Origin: a bacterium
GTDB lineage: Bacteria > Bacillota > Bacilli > Lactobacillales > Streptococcaceae
Length of the DNA: 64,000 nt
Direction: 5' to 3'
Assembly: GCA_905221435.1 (NCBI GenBank)
Contig: CAJNDD010000007.1
Location: 19,915 to 83,914 of the forward strand
Positions 31,379-41,680 of the stretch are shown here, in pieces. Under the pieces are notes generated by a model. It had not been told where the DNA came from. It saw only the letters and a program-made list of their open reading frames with translations, and did not search any database. Position 1 is the first letter of the stretch. The number at the start of each line of letters is the position of its first letter. The position numbers and the translations under genes are program-made.

Positions 31379-32728
31379 CTAGTCTTCTATTTCGTCCTCC
31401 CATATTTCTTCTTTTACGGCATCCTTATCATAAGGGAGCACTATGGTAAAGGTTGAGCCTTTACCGTATTCACTTTTAGCCCATATAAAGCCATTGTGTT
31501 GTTTGATGATTTCCTTTGCGATAGCCAGACCTAGACCAGTTCCACCTTGAGCCCGGCTTCTTGCACGATCCACACGGTAGAAACGGTCAAAAATCTTAGG
31601 CAAATCTTGCTTTGGAATACCTAGACCTTGGTCTTTGATGGATAAAATCATCTGGTCATCCGTCGTTTTCATGCTGACAGTGATTTTCCCACCATCTGGT
31701 GAGTACTTGATGGCATTGTTAAGAATATTATCAATCACCTGAGTCATCTTATCGGTATCAATCTCGATCCAAACTGAATTGATAGGATAATCTCTAACCA
31801 GCTCATATTTTTTCTCTTCATCCTGATTTCTCATCTTATCAAAACGGTTGAGGATGAAGGTGATGAAGGCTGTAAAGTTAATCAACTCCACGTCCAACTG
31901 AGTGGTCGCATTATCAATACGAGAGAGATGCAAGAGATCTGTCACCATCCGCATCATGCGGTTGGTTTCATCGAGCGATACCTTGATAAAGTCTGGGGCA
32001 ACAGGATCATACAGAGCCCCCTCATCCAAGGCTTCAAGATAGGACTTAACACTAGTCAAAGGTGTCCGCAACTCATGGCTGACGTTCGAAACAAAGAGTC
32101 TCCGCTCACGCTCCTCCTTCTCCTGCTCGGTCGTATCGTGCAAAACGGCAACCAAACCAGAGATAAACCCAGACTCACGACGAATGAGTGCAAAACGTAC
32201 ACGAAGGCTGAGATACTCTCCGTTAGCATTTTGGGAATCAATCATCAGCTCAGGAATTTGTGTAATAAGGTCACGTAATTCATACTCTTCATCGATCTTG
32301 AGCAATTCAAGGATGCTCTTGTTAAGTACATCTTCTTTCTGGACACCCAGCTGTTTCTTAGCCATATCGTTAATCATAGTAATCTGACCACGGCGATTGG
32401 TTGCAAGAACTCCATCTGTCATATAAGAAAGAATACTGTTGAGCCTTTTTGTTTCTTGCTCCAGATTCTCCTGCGTTAAACGAATGACCTCAGACAAATC
32501 ATTAAGATTATTGGTGATGTTAGTGATTTCAGAGCTTCCCTGCATATCCAATACTCGAGAATAATCTCCTGCAATCAAATCTTTAATCTTTTGATTAATC
32601 TGCTTTAGACGAATATTATCCCGACGATTTTCTAGTAACAACAAGGTTACTACCAAGATAAAGCCAAGTAAAATCAGGATAAAGATAAAATCACTGGTCA
32701 GAATCGTTTGTCTAATATCTTCAATCAT
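31379..32728 (-). CDS. vicK: sensor histidine kinase VicK (WalK), 449 aa
   Basis: One N-terminal membrane helix (about residues 13-33) with almost no extracellular part, then HAMP, PAS (about 95-200), HisKA with phospho-acceptor His218 in [10 protein letters not shown], and HATPase with [18 protein letters not shown] and [12 protein letters not shown]. The lack of the large external loop found in staphylococcal WalK is typical of streptococci, where sensing is thought to be internal through PAS. Overlaps vicR by 8 nt. Regulates peptidoglycan hydrolase genes with VicR. Confidence 0.97.
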   Translation of the reverse strand: MIEDIRQTILTSDFIFILILLGFILVVTLLLLENRRDNIRLKQINQKIKDLIAGDYSRVLDMQGSSEITNITNNLNDLSEVIRLTQENLEQETKRLNSILSYMTDGVLATNRRGQITMINDMAKKQLGVQKEDVLNKSILELLKIDEEYELRDLITQIPELMIDSQNANGEYLSLRVRFALIRRESGFISGLVAVLHDTTEQEKEERERRLFVSNVSHELRTPLTSVKSYLEALDEGALYDPVAPDFIKVSLDETNRMMRMVTDLLHLSRIDNATTQLDVELINFTAFITFILNRFDKMRNQDEEKKYELVRDYPINSVWIEIDTDKMTQVIDNILNNAIKYSPDGGKITVSMKTTDDQMILSIKDQGLGIPKQDLPKIFDRFYRVDRARSRAQGGTGLGLAIAKEIIKQHNGFIWAKSEYGKGSTFTIVLPYDKDAVKEEIWEDEIED

Positions 32729-33428
32729 TATTTCTCATATAGTAACCCACACCACGACGTGTGAGGATGTACTCTGGACGGCTTGGAGTGTCTTCAATTT
32801 TTTCACGTAAACGTCGGATAGTCACATCCACTGTACGAACATCACCAAAATAGTCATAACCCCAGACAGTTTCAAGCAAGTGTTCACGCGTAATGACTTG
32901 ACCAATATGAGAGGCCAAGTGGTACAAAAGTTCAAATTCACGGTGGGTCAAATCTAATTCCTCACCATATTTCTTAGCTACATAAGCATCTGGAACGATT
33001 TCCAAATCGCCAATCTGAAGGGGTTGGGATTTCTTTTCATCAGTTTCTTGACTATCCACTGAAGCGAGGTCTGTACGGCGGAGCAAGGCCTTCACACGCG
33101 CTTGCAACTCACGATTTGAGAAGGGTTTGGTGACATAATCATCTGCACCTAACTCCAAACCAATAACCTTGTCAAACTCACTATCCTTGGCTGAGAGCAT
33201 AATGATAGGCACACTACTCGTCTTACGAATGGCTTTGGCTACTTCTAAACCATCGATTTCAGGAAGCATCAAATCCAGGATAATAATATCTGGTTGCTCC
33301 GCCTCAAATAGCTCGATAGCTTCTCTACCGTTAAAGGCTGTTACAACCTCATAGCCTTCCTTGGTCATATTGAACTTAATAATATCTGAGATTGGTTTCT
33401 CATCATCTACAACTAATATTTTTTTCAT
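32721..33428 (-). CDS. vicR: response regulator VicR (WalR), 235 aa
   Basis: OmpR-class regulator. Receiver domain with acidic pocket D8-D9, phospho-acceptor D52 ([10 protein letters not shown]), T/S at SAKD and K101 (TKPFS); C-terminal winged helix (about 135-233, [29 protein letters not shown]). VicR is the essential regulator of cell-wall turnover in streptococci. First gene of vicRKX; a promoter lies just upstream. Confidence 0.97.
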   Translation of the reverse strand: MKKILVVDDEKPISDIIKFNMTKEGYEVVTAFNGREAIELFEAEQPDIIILDLMLPEIDGLEVAKAIRKTSSVPIIMLSAKDSEFDKVIGLELGADDYVTKPFSNRELQARVKALLRRTDLASVDSQETDEKKSQPLQIGDLEIVPDAYVAKKYGEELDLTHREFELLYHLASHIGQVITREHLLETVWGYDYFGDVRTVDVTIRRLREKIEDTPSRPEYILTRRGVGYYMRNND

Positions 33429-33449
33429 ATGTTCACCTTTTCTCTATCT

Positions 33450-33459
33450 ATTATAACAA
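33450..33459 (-). promoter_or_regulatory. extended -10 promoter of vicR
   Basis: Minus-strand TGTTATAAT (TATAAT at 33450-33455) lies about 22 nt before the vicR ATG, without a good -35, in the short gap after the mutY stop. Confidence 0.6.
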
Positions 33460-33484
33460 AAAAATGTAAAGAAGGCACAAATGG

Positions 33485-34663
33485 CTAATATCGGCCCTCA
33501 TCTTCAAGAACTGTTTTATAAGCCTGCCAAATCTTTTGTTGAGGTTTAGCAAATGGATAATCAGAAAATTCCTGAGGAGAAACCCAGCGAATTTCTCTGT
33601 CATCAAACTGTTTTGAATCTGTCACCTGACCCGCTAGGATTTGAATATGCCATTTACGATGACTAAATACATGCTTGACCTGATCAAATGCTTGATGGGA
33701 CCAATCAACTTCTAAATCATAATCCTGCTCAAAACTTTCTTGGGGTGTTGGACCGAAAGTAACGCCTTTTTCAGCGACCTGAGTAAACAGATTCAGCTGT
33801 TCCTCTTCCTGTGAAAACTCCTCTACTTCTATCAAGGGGAAATGCCAAAAACCAGCTAGCAGTTTCTCACTTTCATTCTTCTCGAGTAGATATTGACCGC
33901 GGTCATTGCGCACAACCAAAGCCTTGAGATAGATTGGAAGAGGCTTTTTCTTGTGTTCTTTAATCGGATAAGAATCCATGGTTCCATTCTGATAGGCTGC
34001 GCTAAATTCCTTAACAGGACTTTCTTCTGGTCGAGGATTAACTGGGGCCTCTATATCAGACCCTAAGTCCATCAAGGCTTGATTAAAGTCTCCTGGTCGT
34101 TCTGGATCAATCAAGATTTCCATCATAGCTTGGAAGATCTTTCGATTGCTGGGAACTCCGATATCATGATTGACTTCAAACAAGCGAGACAAAACTCGCA
34201 TGACATTGCCATCAACTGCTGGCTCGGGTAGATTAAAAGCGATACTGGAAATTGCTCCCGCAGTGTAGGGACCAATCCCTTTTAAACTAGAAATTCCTTC
34301 ATAGGTGTTTGGAAATTGACCACCAAAGTCAGCCATAATCTGCTGAGCCGCAACCTGCATATTACGCACTCTAGAATAATAACCTAGCCCCTCCCAAGCC
34401 TTCAGCAAACGCTCTTCAGGCGCATTCGCCAGACTTTCAACAGTTGGAAACCAGTCCAAGAATCGTTCGTAGTATGGAATGACTGTATCCACCCTGGTCT
34501 GTTGGAGCATGATTTCAGATACCCAGATATGATAAGGATTTTTACTTCTCCGCCAAGGTAGATCTCGCTTGTTTTCATCATACCAGTCAAGGAGTTTCTC
34601 ACGAAAAGAAATGATCTTCTCCTCCGGCCACATGATAATACCATATTTTTTCAAATCTAACAT
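33485..34663 (-). CDS. mutY: A/G-specific adenine glycosylase MutY, cluster-less form, 392 aa
   Basis: Removes adenine mispaired with 8-oxoguanine. It has the catalytic region EIMLQQTRVDTV, the helix-hairpin-helix LKGIGPYTAGAISSIAF with the Asp in AVDGNVMRVL, and a C-terminal NUDIX-like 8-oxoG recognition domain (residues about 245-385). The four cysteines that hold the [4Fe-4S] cluster in most MutY proteins are absent: after ALMDLGSDIEAPVNPRP there is no Cys. Cluster-less MutY is known in Lactobacillales. Start alternatives are 34663 and an ATG at 34633. Confidence 0.93.
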   Translation of the reverse strand: MLDLKKYGIIMWPEEKIISFREKLLDWYDENKRDLPWRRSKNPYHIWVSEIMLQQTRVDTVIPYYERFLDWFPTVESLANAPEERLLKAWEGLGYYSRVRNMQVAAQQIMADFGGQFPNTYEGISSLKGIGPYTAGAISSIAFNLPEPAVDGNVMRVLSRLFEVNHDIGVPSNRKIFQAMMEILIDPERPGDFNQALMDLGSDIEAPVNPRPEESPVKEFSAAYQNGTMDSYPIKEHKKKPLPIYLKALVVRNDRGQYLLEKNESEKLLAGFWHFPLIEVEEFSQEEEQLNLFTQVAEKGVTFGPTPQESFEQDYDLEVDWSHQAFDQVKHVFSHRKWHIQILAGQVTDSKQFDDREIRWVSPQEFSDYPFAKPQQKIWQAYKTVLEDEGRY

Positions 34664-34710
34664 ATATCTAGTATAACATAGAAGCTTCTAACTGTCCTTT
34701 TCTCAGTACT

Positions 34711-34738
34711 AAAAAGCCTCTTCCCAAGGGAAAGAGGA
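34711..34738 (-). terminator. rho-independent terminator of pta
   Basis: CCTCTT / AAGAGG stem closing a CCC-GGG inner helix, with a T run on the minus strand, 8 nt after the pta stop. Confidence 0.78.
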
Positions 34739-34745
34739 CTAAACC

Positions 34746-35720
34746 TTATTGATGAACTGCTTGGGCTGCTGTGATAAGGGTCAACTTGTACACATCATCT
34801 GCATTACATCCACGAGAAAGGTCGTTAACAGGTTTGTTCAAACCTTGCAAAACAGGTCCGACAGCTGCAAAGCCACCGAGACGTTCTGCCATCTTGTAAC
34901 CGATATTTCCAGCTTCGATTCCTGGGAAGATAAAGACATTTGCTTGACCAGCCACCGTACTTCCTGGAGCTTTTAAAGCTGCAGTTTCAGGAACAAAGGC
35001 AGCGTCAAATTGCAACTCACCATCGATTTCAAGGTCAGGACGCAAGTCGTGAGCAATTTTAGTAGCTTCTACTACCTTATCAACACTTTCACCAAATCCT
35101 GAACCTTTAGTAGAATAGCTTAGCATAGCAATTTTAGGTTCAATGCCAAACATCTTAGCTGTGATTGCTGAGTTGATAGCAATTTCAGCCAATGCTTCTG
35201 CATCTGGATTGATGTTAATGGCACAGTCCCCAAAGAGGTAACGTTCCGTACCACGAACCATGAGGAAGGCACCTGAAGTACGAGTAACATTTGGGCGTGT
35301 TTTAATGATTTGAAGGGCTGGACGAACAGTTGAGGCAGTTGAGTGAATCGCACCAGATACCATACCGTCAACCAAGCCCAAGTATACCAACATAACACCA
35401 AAGTAGTTGACATCTTCAACCAAAATCTTGCGTGCTTCTTCTTCCGTCATTTTGCCCTTACGACGCTCTACCAAAGCAACAACCATTTCTTCAAATTGAG
35501 GATAATGTCGGGGATCAATCACTTCATATCCATCCATGATTCCTTCGATTTCGAGATAAATTTTAATTTTTTCAGGGTTTCCAAGCAAAACAGGAATCAC
35601 TTCTGTTTCTTTTACCAAGCGTTTTGTTGCTTGAAGAATACGAGGTTCTTCCCCTTCAGGGAGAACGATACGAGCATTTTTGCCAACTAGGTTGGCTTTG
35701 AGACTTTCAAAAACTTCCAT
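34746..35720 (-). CDS. pta: phosphate acetyltransferase, 324 aa
   Basis: Converts acetyl-CoA to acetyl phosphate, feeding ATP formation through acetate kinase. Single-domain short Pta with motifs RIVLPEGEEPRILQA, GMVSGAIHSTASTVRPALQ, MLSYSTKGSGFGESVDKV and the C-terminal GLNKPVNDLSRGCNADDVYK. The length (324 aa) is normal for Firmicutes. Separated from rluD by 43 nt on the same strand and followed by a terminator. Confidence 0.96.
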   Translation of the reverse strand: MEVFESLKANLVGKNARIVLPEGEEPRILQATKRLVKETEVIPVLLGNPEKIKIYLEIEGIMDGYEVIDPRHYPQFEEMVVALVERRKGKMTEEEARKILVEDVNYFGVMLVYLGLVDGMVSGAIHSTASTVRPALQIIKTRPNVTRTSGAFLMVRGTERYLFGDCAININPDAEALAEIAINSAITAKMFGIEPKIAMLSYSTKGSGFGESVDKVVEATKIAHDLRPDLEIDGELQFDAAFVPETAALKAPGSTVAGQANVFIFPGIEAGNIGYKMAERLGGFAAVGPVLQGLNKPVNDLSRGCNADDVYKLTLITAAQAVHQ

Positions 35721-35763
35721 GAGTTTTCTCCTTTAAGAAAATAAATTATACTCTAAATAGATA

Positions 35764-36660
35764 CTAAAGAGTATTAGTTGATAACTGAGTAATAAGATTA
35801 CTGAAATCATCCGGTAAGGGACTTTCTAGTTGCAAATCTTGCTCTAGAAAGGGATGATAAAAAGATAAATAATGGCAATGCAAGGCTTGGCGCTGAATAC
35901 CGTCGTCTAGGCTGCCTCCATAGAGATCGTCTCCCAACAAAGGAAAGCCAATATAAGAAAAATGCACTCGGATCTGATGAGTTCGTCCAGTATGCAGGCG
36001 AATATCGACTAGGTGAATATTTCCATAAGACGCTACAACTTTGTAAGATGTATGGGCGTATTTCCCACCTTTGGCAACACGTCTTGTGATAATAGAATCT
36101 TCATCACGCGCAATCGGGGCAATAATCTCCCCTTCAGGCTCCAAGAAACCAGCTCCTTTAACTAAAGCAAAGTAGCGTTTCTCTATAGACTTTCGTTGCA
36201 GTTGCTTGTCTAAACGTGCATGAGCGTAGCCGTGCTTGGCAAAGAGCATCAAACCAGATGTATCTCTATCAAGCCTCGTCACGATGTGAACTTGCTGGTT
36301 TTCATAGTTTTGCTTGACATAGTAGCCCTTGATAAAATTGGCAATGGTATTGGAATGATTGACACTGGGGATGGAAGCTACTCCATAAGGCTTATTCAAA
36401 ACCAGAAAATGGTCATCCTCATACAAGATATCGAGTGGTCGATCAATAGCTTCAAGGCTCTCAAACCCTTCCTCTGCAGGGATATCAATAGTCACCCTGT
36501 CTCCAATATCTAAGAGATAAGTCGCATTTTGAGGTTGGCCATTGACCAGTATAGCCCCGCCTCGAAACTTAATCTTGGCTAAAAGTCCCTTAGAAACCTC
36601 GTGTTTCTTGAGAAAGGTTTTGACTTTGACATGTTCATCTGCGATAAATTCAAACCTCAT
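35764..36660 (-). CDS. RluD-family pseudouridine synthase, 298 aa
   Basis: RluA/RluD-type enzyme with an N-terminal S4 RNA-binding domain (about residues 10-70) and the catalytic motif [18 protein letters not shown] containing the nucleophile Asp; [19 protein letters not shown] near the C-terminus. It modifies uridines in large-subunit rRNA; the exact site cannot be told. Its start overlaps nadK by 4 nt, within relQ-nadK-rlu, a conserved streptococcal operon. Confidence 0.93.
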   Translation of the reverse strand: MRFEFIADEHVKVKTFLKKHEVSKGLLAKIKFRGGAILVNGQPQNATYLLDIGDRVTIDIPAEEGFESLEAIDRPLDILYEDDHFLVLNKPYGVASIPSVNHSNTIANFIKGYYVKQNYENQQVHIVTRLDRDTSGLMLFAKHGYAHARLDKQLQRKSIEKRYFALVKGAGFLEPEGEIIAPIARDEDSIITRRVAKGGKYAHTSYKVVASYGNIHLVDIRLHTGRTHQIRVHFSYIGFPLLGDDLYGGSLDDGIQRQALHCHYLSFYHPFLEQDLQLESPLPDDFSNLITQLSTNTL

Positions 36661-37475
36661 TCGTCCACCTCGCCGATGAAGGCATCTTTGACACGATTCC
36701 AGAAACTAGTATGACTTGGTGTCGCTACGAAGTGAATCTTGTGATGGTCGATTTGATACTCTATCCGTTCGATATTACGGAAGGAATAGACGCTGTTATC
36801 GACTGATATCGTGTGGTAATCATTGCGTGTCGGTAAGAGTTCAATCTTATCTTTTTTGGGAATAATGATCGATGATCCCAAAGTGCGATAGACTCGGTTG
36901 TTAAGACTCGCTATCTCCGTCAACTGCAAGGCTTCAATAGTAGGATGCAAGACAGCCCCCCCCAAGGACTTGTTATAGGCAGTGCTTCCAGTTGGCGTTG
37001 AAACAGTTACTCCATCTCCTCGAAATCGCTCAAACGGAACGTGGTTAATAATGATATCCGCAACCATGGTGCGATCCGATCGACGGATGCTGGCTTCGTT
37101 TAATGCTCGGAAGGTCTTAACTTCTCCGTTTTCAAGTGTCACCTTGACATTCAAAACAGGATAGGAAACCTTGGCACCAGTATCGAGTAGGAGATTAGTC
37201 ACCAACTGATCCAGCTCAAAATCACGATAATCTGTGTAAAATCCCAAATGCCCTGTATGAACACCTACAAATCGAACCTTGTCTAACTGATTCTCATACT
37301 TGTGAAAGGCAGACAAAAGCATTCCGTCGCCACCAATCGAAATGACGATGTCGGGATTGGTATCGTTCAGTATAAAATGTTGTTTCTTGAGTTTTTCCCT
37401 CAGCTCATACAAAACCTTCTGACTTTGCGGTTTTCTATTTGCTATGAGATCAACTCGCTTACCTGTATTCTTCAT
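36657..37475 (-). CDS. nadK: NAD kinase, 272 aa
   Basis: ATP-dependent NAD kinase producing [18 protein letters not shown] (diphosphate-binding GGDG), [20 protein letters not shown] and [14 protein letters not shown] are the family motifs. The frame extends four codons further upstream; ATG 37475 is chosen because it gives the 272-aa form of related streptococci and fits the 17-nt overlap with relQ. Operon with relQ and the pseudouridine synthase gene. Confidence 0.95.
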   Translation of the reverse strand: MKNTGKRVDLIANRKPQSQKVLYELREKLKKQHFILNDTNPDIVISIGGDGMLLSAFHKYENQLDKVRFVGVHTGHLGFYTDYRDFELDQLVTNLLLDTGAKVSYPVLNVKVTLENGEVKTFRALNEASIRRSDRTMVADIIINHVPFERFRGDGVTVSTPTGSTAYNKSLGGAVLHPTIEALQLTEIASLNNRVYRTLGSSIIIPKKDKIELLPTRNDYHTISVDNSVYSFRNIERIEYQIDHHKIHFVATPSHTSFWNRVKDAFIGEVDE

Positions 37476-38130
37476 CTGTATCGTCACTATTTCCTACACC
37501 ATCGTTTAGTTTTCTACTCAAAGGATCAAAAAGCGCCTGCGCTTCCTGGATATCGTCACGAATTTTACCCATTTCTTCGTCCAGTTGATGGGCTATTTTT
37601 GCCGTGATTTCTAGCCTTTTCCTGATTTCCTCTGGAAAATCACCCTGATACTTATAATTGAGTGAGTGTTCAATCGTAGCCCAGAAATTCATGGCTAATG
37701 TCCGAATTTGAATCTCCGCCAAAATCGTCTTAGCCCCGTTAATTGTATCAACCGTGTATTCGACAACAACATGATAAGAACGATAACCTGATGCCTTACG
37801 ATGAGTGATATAGTCCCGTTCTTGAATGACTCTCATATCTTGGCGTTTACGTAGAATTTCAACTACCTCTTTAACGTCATCAACAAACTGAACCATGACA
37901 CGTAATCCCGCAATATCTTGCAGATCATGTTCCAGACTTGCATAAGTAATTCCTCGACGAGCCATCTTTTCTTTGATACTTTCAATCGGTTTTACACGAC
38001 CCGTTACAAACTCAATCGGAGAATGCTTATTTTGCTTACGATACTGTTTGCGAATCCCCCGAAGTTTAATCTTCAATTCACCAACAGCCTGAATGTAAGG
38101 ATCTAAAAATTCTTCCCATTCTATGGTCAT
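37459..38130 (-). CDS. relQ: small alarmone synthetase RelQ (GTP pyrophosphokinase), 223 aa
   Basis: Single-domain (p)ppGpp synthetase without the HD hydrolase, TGS or ACT domains of RelA/Rsh. Motifs [37 protein letters not shown] and [18 protein letters not shown] cover the synthetase active site. AAGGGAGAAAGT precedes ATG 38130, preferred over the open frame running up to 38208. Divergent from the CYTH gene, first gene of relQ-nadK-rlu. Confidence 0.95.
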   Translation of the reverse strand: MTIEWEEFLDPYIQAVGELKIKLRGIRKQYRKQNKHSPIEFVTGRVKPIESIKEKMARRGITYASLEHDLQDIAGLRVMVQFVDDVKEVVEILRKRQDMRVIQERDYITHRKASGYRSYHVVVEYTVDTINGAKTILAEIQIRTLAMNFWATIEHSLNYKYQGDFPEEIRKRLEITAKIAHQLDEEMGKIRDDIQEAQALFDPLSRKLNDGVGNSDDTDEEYR

Positions 38131-38258
38131 ACTTTCTCCCTTGTAATGTTTGATTGCTCTGTCGAAAATCTTTGATTTTTTCAGTACATTCGTATACAAT
38201 AAATACATTGTCCATTATACCATAAATCGCTTTCAAAGATATAGAAAAGGTTGAAAAA

Positions 38259-38828
38259 ATGAAACATTTAGAAATAGAATTGAAAACACTACTGAAAAAA
38301 GAGGAATACGACCATCTAAAAAAACAGTTTGCCCATGTTCAGCCCGTCCTTCAGAAAAACTACTACATTGATACGACAGATTTCCAATTGCGTGAAAAGA
38401 AGGTTGCCATGCGTATTCGCACCTTTTCAGATTGGGCGGAATTGACCTTGAAAGTGCCTCAAACTGTAGGAAATATGGAATACAACCAGAAACTAACTCT
38501 TCCAGAAGCTGAATCATACCTAGAAAAACAAAAACTACCTCAAGGTCGCGTTCTAGAGAAGCTCTCTAAGATTGGCATCGAAAGCCATGACTGGCTTGTT
38601 CTAGGTTGTCTTTCAACTCTTCGTTACGAAACGGAAACGTCGATTGGTCTAATGGCTTTAGATCAAAGTCAATACTTTGACCAGACGGACTATGAACTCG
38701 AGCTTGAAGTCACCGACCATGAAAAAGGGAAAGCCGATTTTCAGAGATTTTTAGATGACAATCAGATAACTTATCAGAAAGCTCCTTCAAAATTAATTCG
38801 TTTTATTAAAAGCATGAAAAATTACTGA
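38259..38828 (+). CDS. CYTH-domain protein, 189 aa
   Basis: Has the ExExK motif at the very start (LEIELKTLL) and further conserved Arg/Lys/Glu on beta-strands (VAMRIRTF, AELTLKVPQ, YELELEVTDHEKG) of the triphosphate tunnel fold. CYTH enzymes act on triphosphates such as thiamine-TP or PPPi; the substrate is not known here. Divergent from relQ, suggesting a link to nucleotide triphosphate metabolism. AAGGTTG precedes the ATG. Confidence 0.88.
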   Translation: MKHLEIELKTLLKKEEYDHLKKQFAHVQPVLQKNYYIDTTDFQLREKKVAMRIRTFSDWAELTLKVPQTVGNMEYNQKLTLPEAESYLEKQKLPQGRVLEKLSKIGIESHDWLVLGCLSTLRYETETSIGLMALDQSQYFDQTDYELELEVTDHEKGKADFQRFLDDNQITYQKAPSKLIRFIKSMKNY

Positions 38829-38939
38829 AATAATCTCCATTTTTTGGTAAAATAGAAAAGATAAAAATAAAAAAATCTTGCTTTGAAAAACAAAACTTTC
38901 TCAAAGAAGATTCGCAAAGTTTACAGAGGACGGTCTATA

Positions 38940-39899
38940 ATGTCAGATAGAAACAACATGAAACTTTTCACCCTAAACTCTAACCCAGAAATCGCTCAAA
39001 AGATTGCGGATACAGTTGGTGTACCTCTCGGGAAATTATCCTCTCGTCAATTTTCTGACGGCGAAATCCAGGTCAACATCGAAGAAAGTGTCCGTGGTTA
39101 CGATGTCTACATCATCCAGTCCACTAGCTATCCCGTTAGCAACCACCTAATGGAGTTGTTGATCATGGTTGATGCCTGCGTACGTGCAAGTGCCCATAGT
39201 ATCAACGTTGTGCTTCCTTATTTTGGTTATGCACGTCAAGATCGTATCGCTTCTTCTCGCGAACCCCTCACTGCAAAACTAGTTGCCAATATGCTTGTCA
39301 AAGCAGGTGTTAGCCGTGTTCTAACCCTTGATTTACACGCCGTTCAGGTGCAAGGTTTCTTTGACATTCCTGTAGATAATCTTTATACTGTTCCTCTATT
39401 TGCTAAGCACTACTGTGATAAAGGACTCCTTGGCTCCGATGTTGTTGTTGTCAGTCCAAAGAACTCTGGTGTTAAACGTGCACGTAGTTTGGCTGAATAC
39501 CTAGATGCACCAATCGCTATCATTGACTACGCCCAAGACGATTCTGATCGTAACGAAGGCTATATCATTGGGGATGTCGAAGGCAAGAAGGCTATCTTGA
39601 TTGACGATATCCTAAATACTGGTCGTACCTTCTCTGAAGCAGCCAAAATCGTTGAACGTGAAGGTGCAACTGAGATTTATGCAGTATCCAGTCATGGTCT
39701 CTTTGTAGAAGGCGCTGCTGACCTTCTTGATGCTACAAACATCAAAGAAATCCTTGTGACAGACTCGGTAGCCACAAAAGAAAGAACTCCAGAAAATGTA
39801 TGTTACATTACTGCTAGCGAATTGATCGGTGATGCGATTGTCCGCATCCATGAAAGAAAACCAGTCAGCCCACTCTTTGCTTACAACAAAAAGAAATAA
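38940..39899 (+). CDS. prs: ribose-phosphate pyrophosphokinase, 319 aa
   Basis: Makes PRPP from ribose-5-phosphate and ATP. Shows [51 protein letters not shown] and the PRPP-binding [14 protein letters not shown]. The open frame extends to 38883, but ATG 38940 follows AGAGGA and matches the family start ([10 protein letters not shown]). The cysteine desulfurase gene follows after 9 nt. Confidence 0.96.
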   Translation: MSDRNNMKLFTLNSNPEIAQKIADTVGVPLGKLSSRQFSDGEIQVNIEESVRGYDVYIIQSTSYPVSNHLMELLIMVDACVRASAHSINVVLPYFGYARQDRIASSREPLTAKLVANMLVKAGVSRVLTLDLHAVQVQGFFDIPVDNLYTVPLFAKHYCDKGLLGSDVVVVSPKNSGVKRARSLAEYLDAPIAIIDYAQDDSDRNEGYIIGDVEGKKAILIDDILNTGRTFSEAAKIVEREGATEIYAVSSHGLFVEGAADLLDATNIKEILVTDSVATKERTPENVCYITASELIGDAIVRIHERKPVSPLFAYNKKK

Positions 39900-39908
39900 G
39901 GTGATTCT

Positions 39909-41024
39909 TTGATTTATTTGGACAATGCTGCTACGACTCCTATGTCAGCAGTAGCTATTGCAGAAATGACCAAGGTCATGCAAGAAACTCATGGTAATCC
40001 TTCTAGTATTCATAATCATGGTCGGCAGGCTGGCAAACTCTTGCGAGAAGCCCGTCAGGACTTAGCTCACTTACTAGGAACCAAACCTCAACATATCTTT
40101 TTTACGTCTGGCGGTACAGAAAGTAACAATACCGCTATTATCGGCTATTGTCTACGCCATCAAGAGCGTGGAAAACACATCATCACGACAGCTATTGAAC
40201 ACCATTCCGTGCTTGAGACCATCGATTACCTGGTGCAACATTTTGGCTTTGAAGTAACCATCATCCAACCAGTGAATCAAGAAATCACTGCACAACAAAT
40301 TCAAAAAGCTTTGCGTGACGATACCATTCTCGTTTCCACCATGTATGCTAATAATGAAACAGGCAGTCTCTTGCCTATCGCTGAGATTGGACGTATTTTA
40401 AAAGAGCATCCTGCCGCTTATCATGTAGATGCTGTTCAAGCTATTGGGAAAATTCCTATCCATCCAGAAGAATTAGGAATTGATTTCCTCAGTGCTTCTG
40501 CCCATAAATTCCATGGACCAAAAGGAGTTGGTTTTCTCTACGCTTCGTCTGTAGACTTTGATTCCTATCTTCACGGTGGAGACCAAGAACAAAAGAAACG
40601 GGCTGGAACAGAAAACCTTGCTGCCATTGTAGGGATGGTTGGTGCTCTTAAAGAAGATTTAAAATATCAAGTTGAGCATTACCAAAAACTAAGTGCACTC
40701 AAATCTGCTTTTCTAGAAGCAATTGCAGGTCTCGACTACTATCTCAATGAAAGTCAACACCAACTCCCTTATGTTTTCAACATTGGCTTTCCTGGTCAAA
40801 AAAATGATTTGCTCTTGCTACGGTTAGACCTTGAAGGAATCTCAATTTCTACTGGTTCTGCTTGTACTGCTGGTGTTGTGCAAACTAGCCATGTCCTAGA
40901 GGCCCTTTATGGAGCGAATTCCCATCGCTTAAAAGAATCTGTCCGTATCAGTCTGTCCCCTCTTAATACTGAGGAAGAACTGAAACAACTGGCACAAACC
41001 TTAAAAAATATTATTGGAGATTAA
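39909..41024 (+). CDS. cysteine desulfurase (NifS/IscS-like), 371 aa
   Basis: PLP-dependent enzyme releasing sulfur from cysteine, for example for tRNA thiolation. IYLDNAATTP at the N-terminus, EHHSVLET (PLP-stacking His), the Lys in SASAHKFHGPKG and the catalytic Cys loop STGSACTAG. It starts with TTG at 39909, preceded by AAGGTG; no in-frame ATG is well placed. It sits between prs and the DUF1831 gene in one transcription unit, a streptococcal arrangement. There is no scaffold iscU next to it. Confidence 0.93.
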   Translation: MIYLDNAATTPMSAVAIAEMTKVMQETHGNPSSIHNHGRQAGKLLREARQDLAHLLGTKPQHIFFTSGGTESNNTAIIGYCLRHQERGKHIITTAIEHHSVLETIDYLVQHFGFEVTIIQPVNQEITAQQIQKALRDDTILVSTMYANNETGSLLPIAEIGRILKEHPAAYHVDAVQAIGKIPIHPEELGIDFLSASAHKFHGPKGVGFLYASSVDFDSYLHGGDQEQKKRAGTENLAAIVGMVGALKEDLKYQVEHYQKLSALKSAFLEAIAGLDYYLNESQHQLPYVFNIGFPGQKNDLLLLRLDLEGISISTGSACTAGVVQTSHVLEALYGANSHRLKESVRISLSPLNTEEELKQLAQTLKNIIGD

Positions 41025-41028
41025 TCTA

Positions 41029-41376
41029 ATGGCATTTGAAAAAACCATTAAACTACAAAACTGCCGCTACAACTACACACTTAGCCCATCTGTCAAAAAA
41101 TTCACGCTCAAAGACAATACTTTCTTTGAAACAAAGGTAGGAAACTATGAACTGACTCGTCTACTTGAAAAAGTTCCCAACAGCGGCGAAGGTTTCCAAC
41201 TAAAAATTATCATCAACAAAGAGCTTACAGGTGTTAAAATTAATATAACTGACAAATCTGGCCTTCGTTTGGTGAATATCTTTAAATCAGAAGATCACCA
41301 TATTCACCAAGAAAAATTCTACTTCCTCATGGACAGTCTTGTAGAACGCGGAATCTTCACAAAAGAAGAGAGATGA
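41029..41376 (+). CDS. DUF1831 family protein, 115 aa
   Basis: Matches DUF1831 in length and pattern (AFEKTIKLQNCRYNYTLSP, a central LLEKVPNSGEGFQLKIIINK, and VERGIFTKEER at the end). Small cytoplasmic alpha/beta protein of unknown function found next to cysteine desulfurase genes in Lactobacillales. ATG 41029 lies 4 nt after the desulfurase stop, with GGAGA upstream. Confidence 0.85.
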   Translation: MAFEKTIKLQNCRYNYTLSPSVKKFTLKDNTFFETKVGNYELTRLLEKVPNSGEGFQLKIIINKELTGVKINITDKSGLRLVNIFKSEDHHIHQEKFYFLMDSLVERGIFTKEER

Positions 41377-41382
41377 TTGACT

Positions 41383-41598
41383 ATGTTTCGTTTGACTTAT
41401 AAAGATAACTACCAAGTAGAACGTACACTTGAGTTTGCTGATTACGAAGAACTCATGTTATCCCTATCGGGCTGTGTGACCCTACCCGACACTCTCCTAA
41501 TCAGCTCCTTAACACTAAATGATAAAGTGATTTATCAAGGATTGGTTGGCGATCTCTACCGATTTCTTTCACAAGCTAATTTTTCAGATAAAAACTAA
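41383..41598 (+). CDS. DUF4649 family protein, 71 aa
   Basis: Short protein with the DUF4649 pattern (MFRLTYKDNYQVERTLEFAD, then YRFL near the end). Unknown function. ATG 41383 is 6 nt after the DUF1831 stop with GAAGAGAG upstream; a TTG codon at 41377 is in frame but too close to the Shine-Dalgarno. Last gene before a terminator. Confidence 0.82.
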   Translation: MFRLTYKDNYQVERTLEFADYEELMLSLSGCVTLPDTLLISSLTLNDKVIYQGLVGDLYRFLSQANFSDKN

Positions 41599-41617
41599 GA
41601 AATTTCTTAGTTTTTTC
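41592..41617 (+). terminator. rho-independent terminator after the DUF4649 gene
   Basis: AAACTAAGAAATTTCTTAGTTT is a perfect 22-bp palindrome followed by TTTT, overlapping the end of the gene. It separates the prs operon from rex. Confidence 0.9.
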
Positions 41618-41623
41618 TTATTT

Positions 41624-41641
41624 TTGTTGATTTTTTCACAA
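41624..41641. promoter_or_regulatory. Rex operator candidate upstream of rex
   Basis: TTGTTGATTTTTTCACAA matches the Rex consensus TTGTGAAATTTTTCACAA at 15 of 18 positions, including both outer TTGT and the complete right half TTCACAA. It lies 40 nt before the rex start, so autoregulation by NADH/NAD+ is likely. Confidence 0.6.
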
Positions 41642-41680
41642 TGTTTCTATAAAATAGAAGAATAGAAAGGTTGTGATTTT

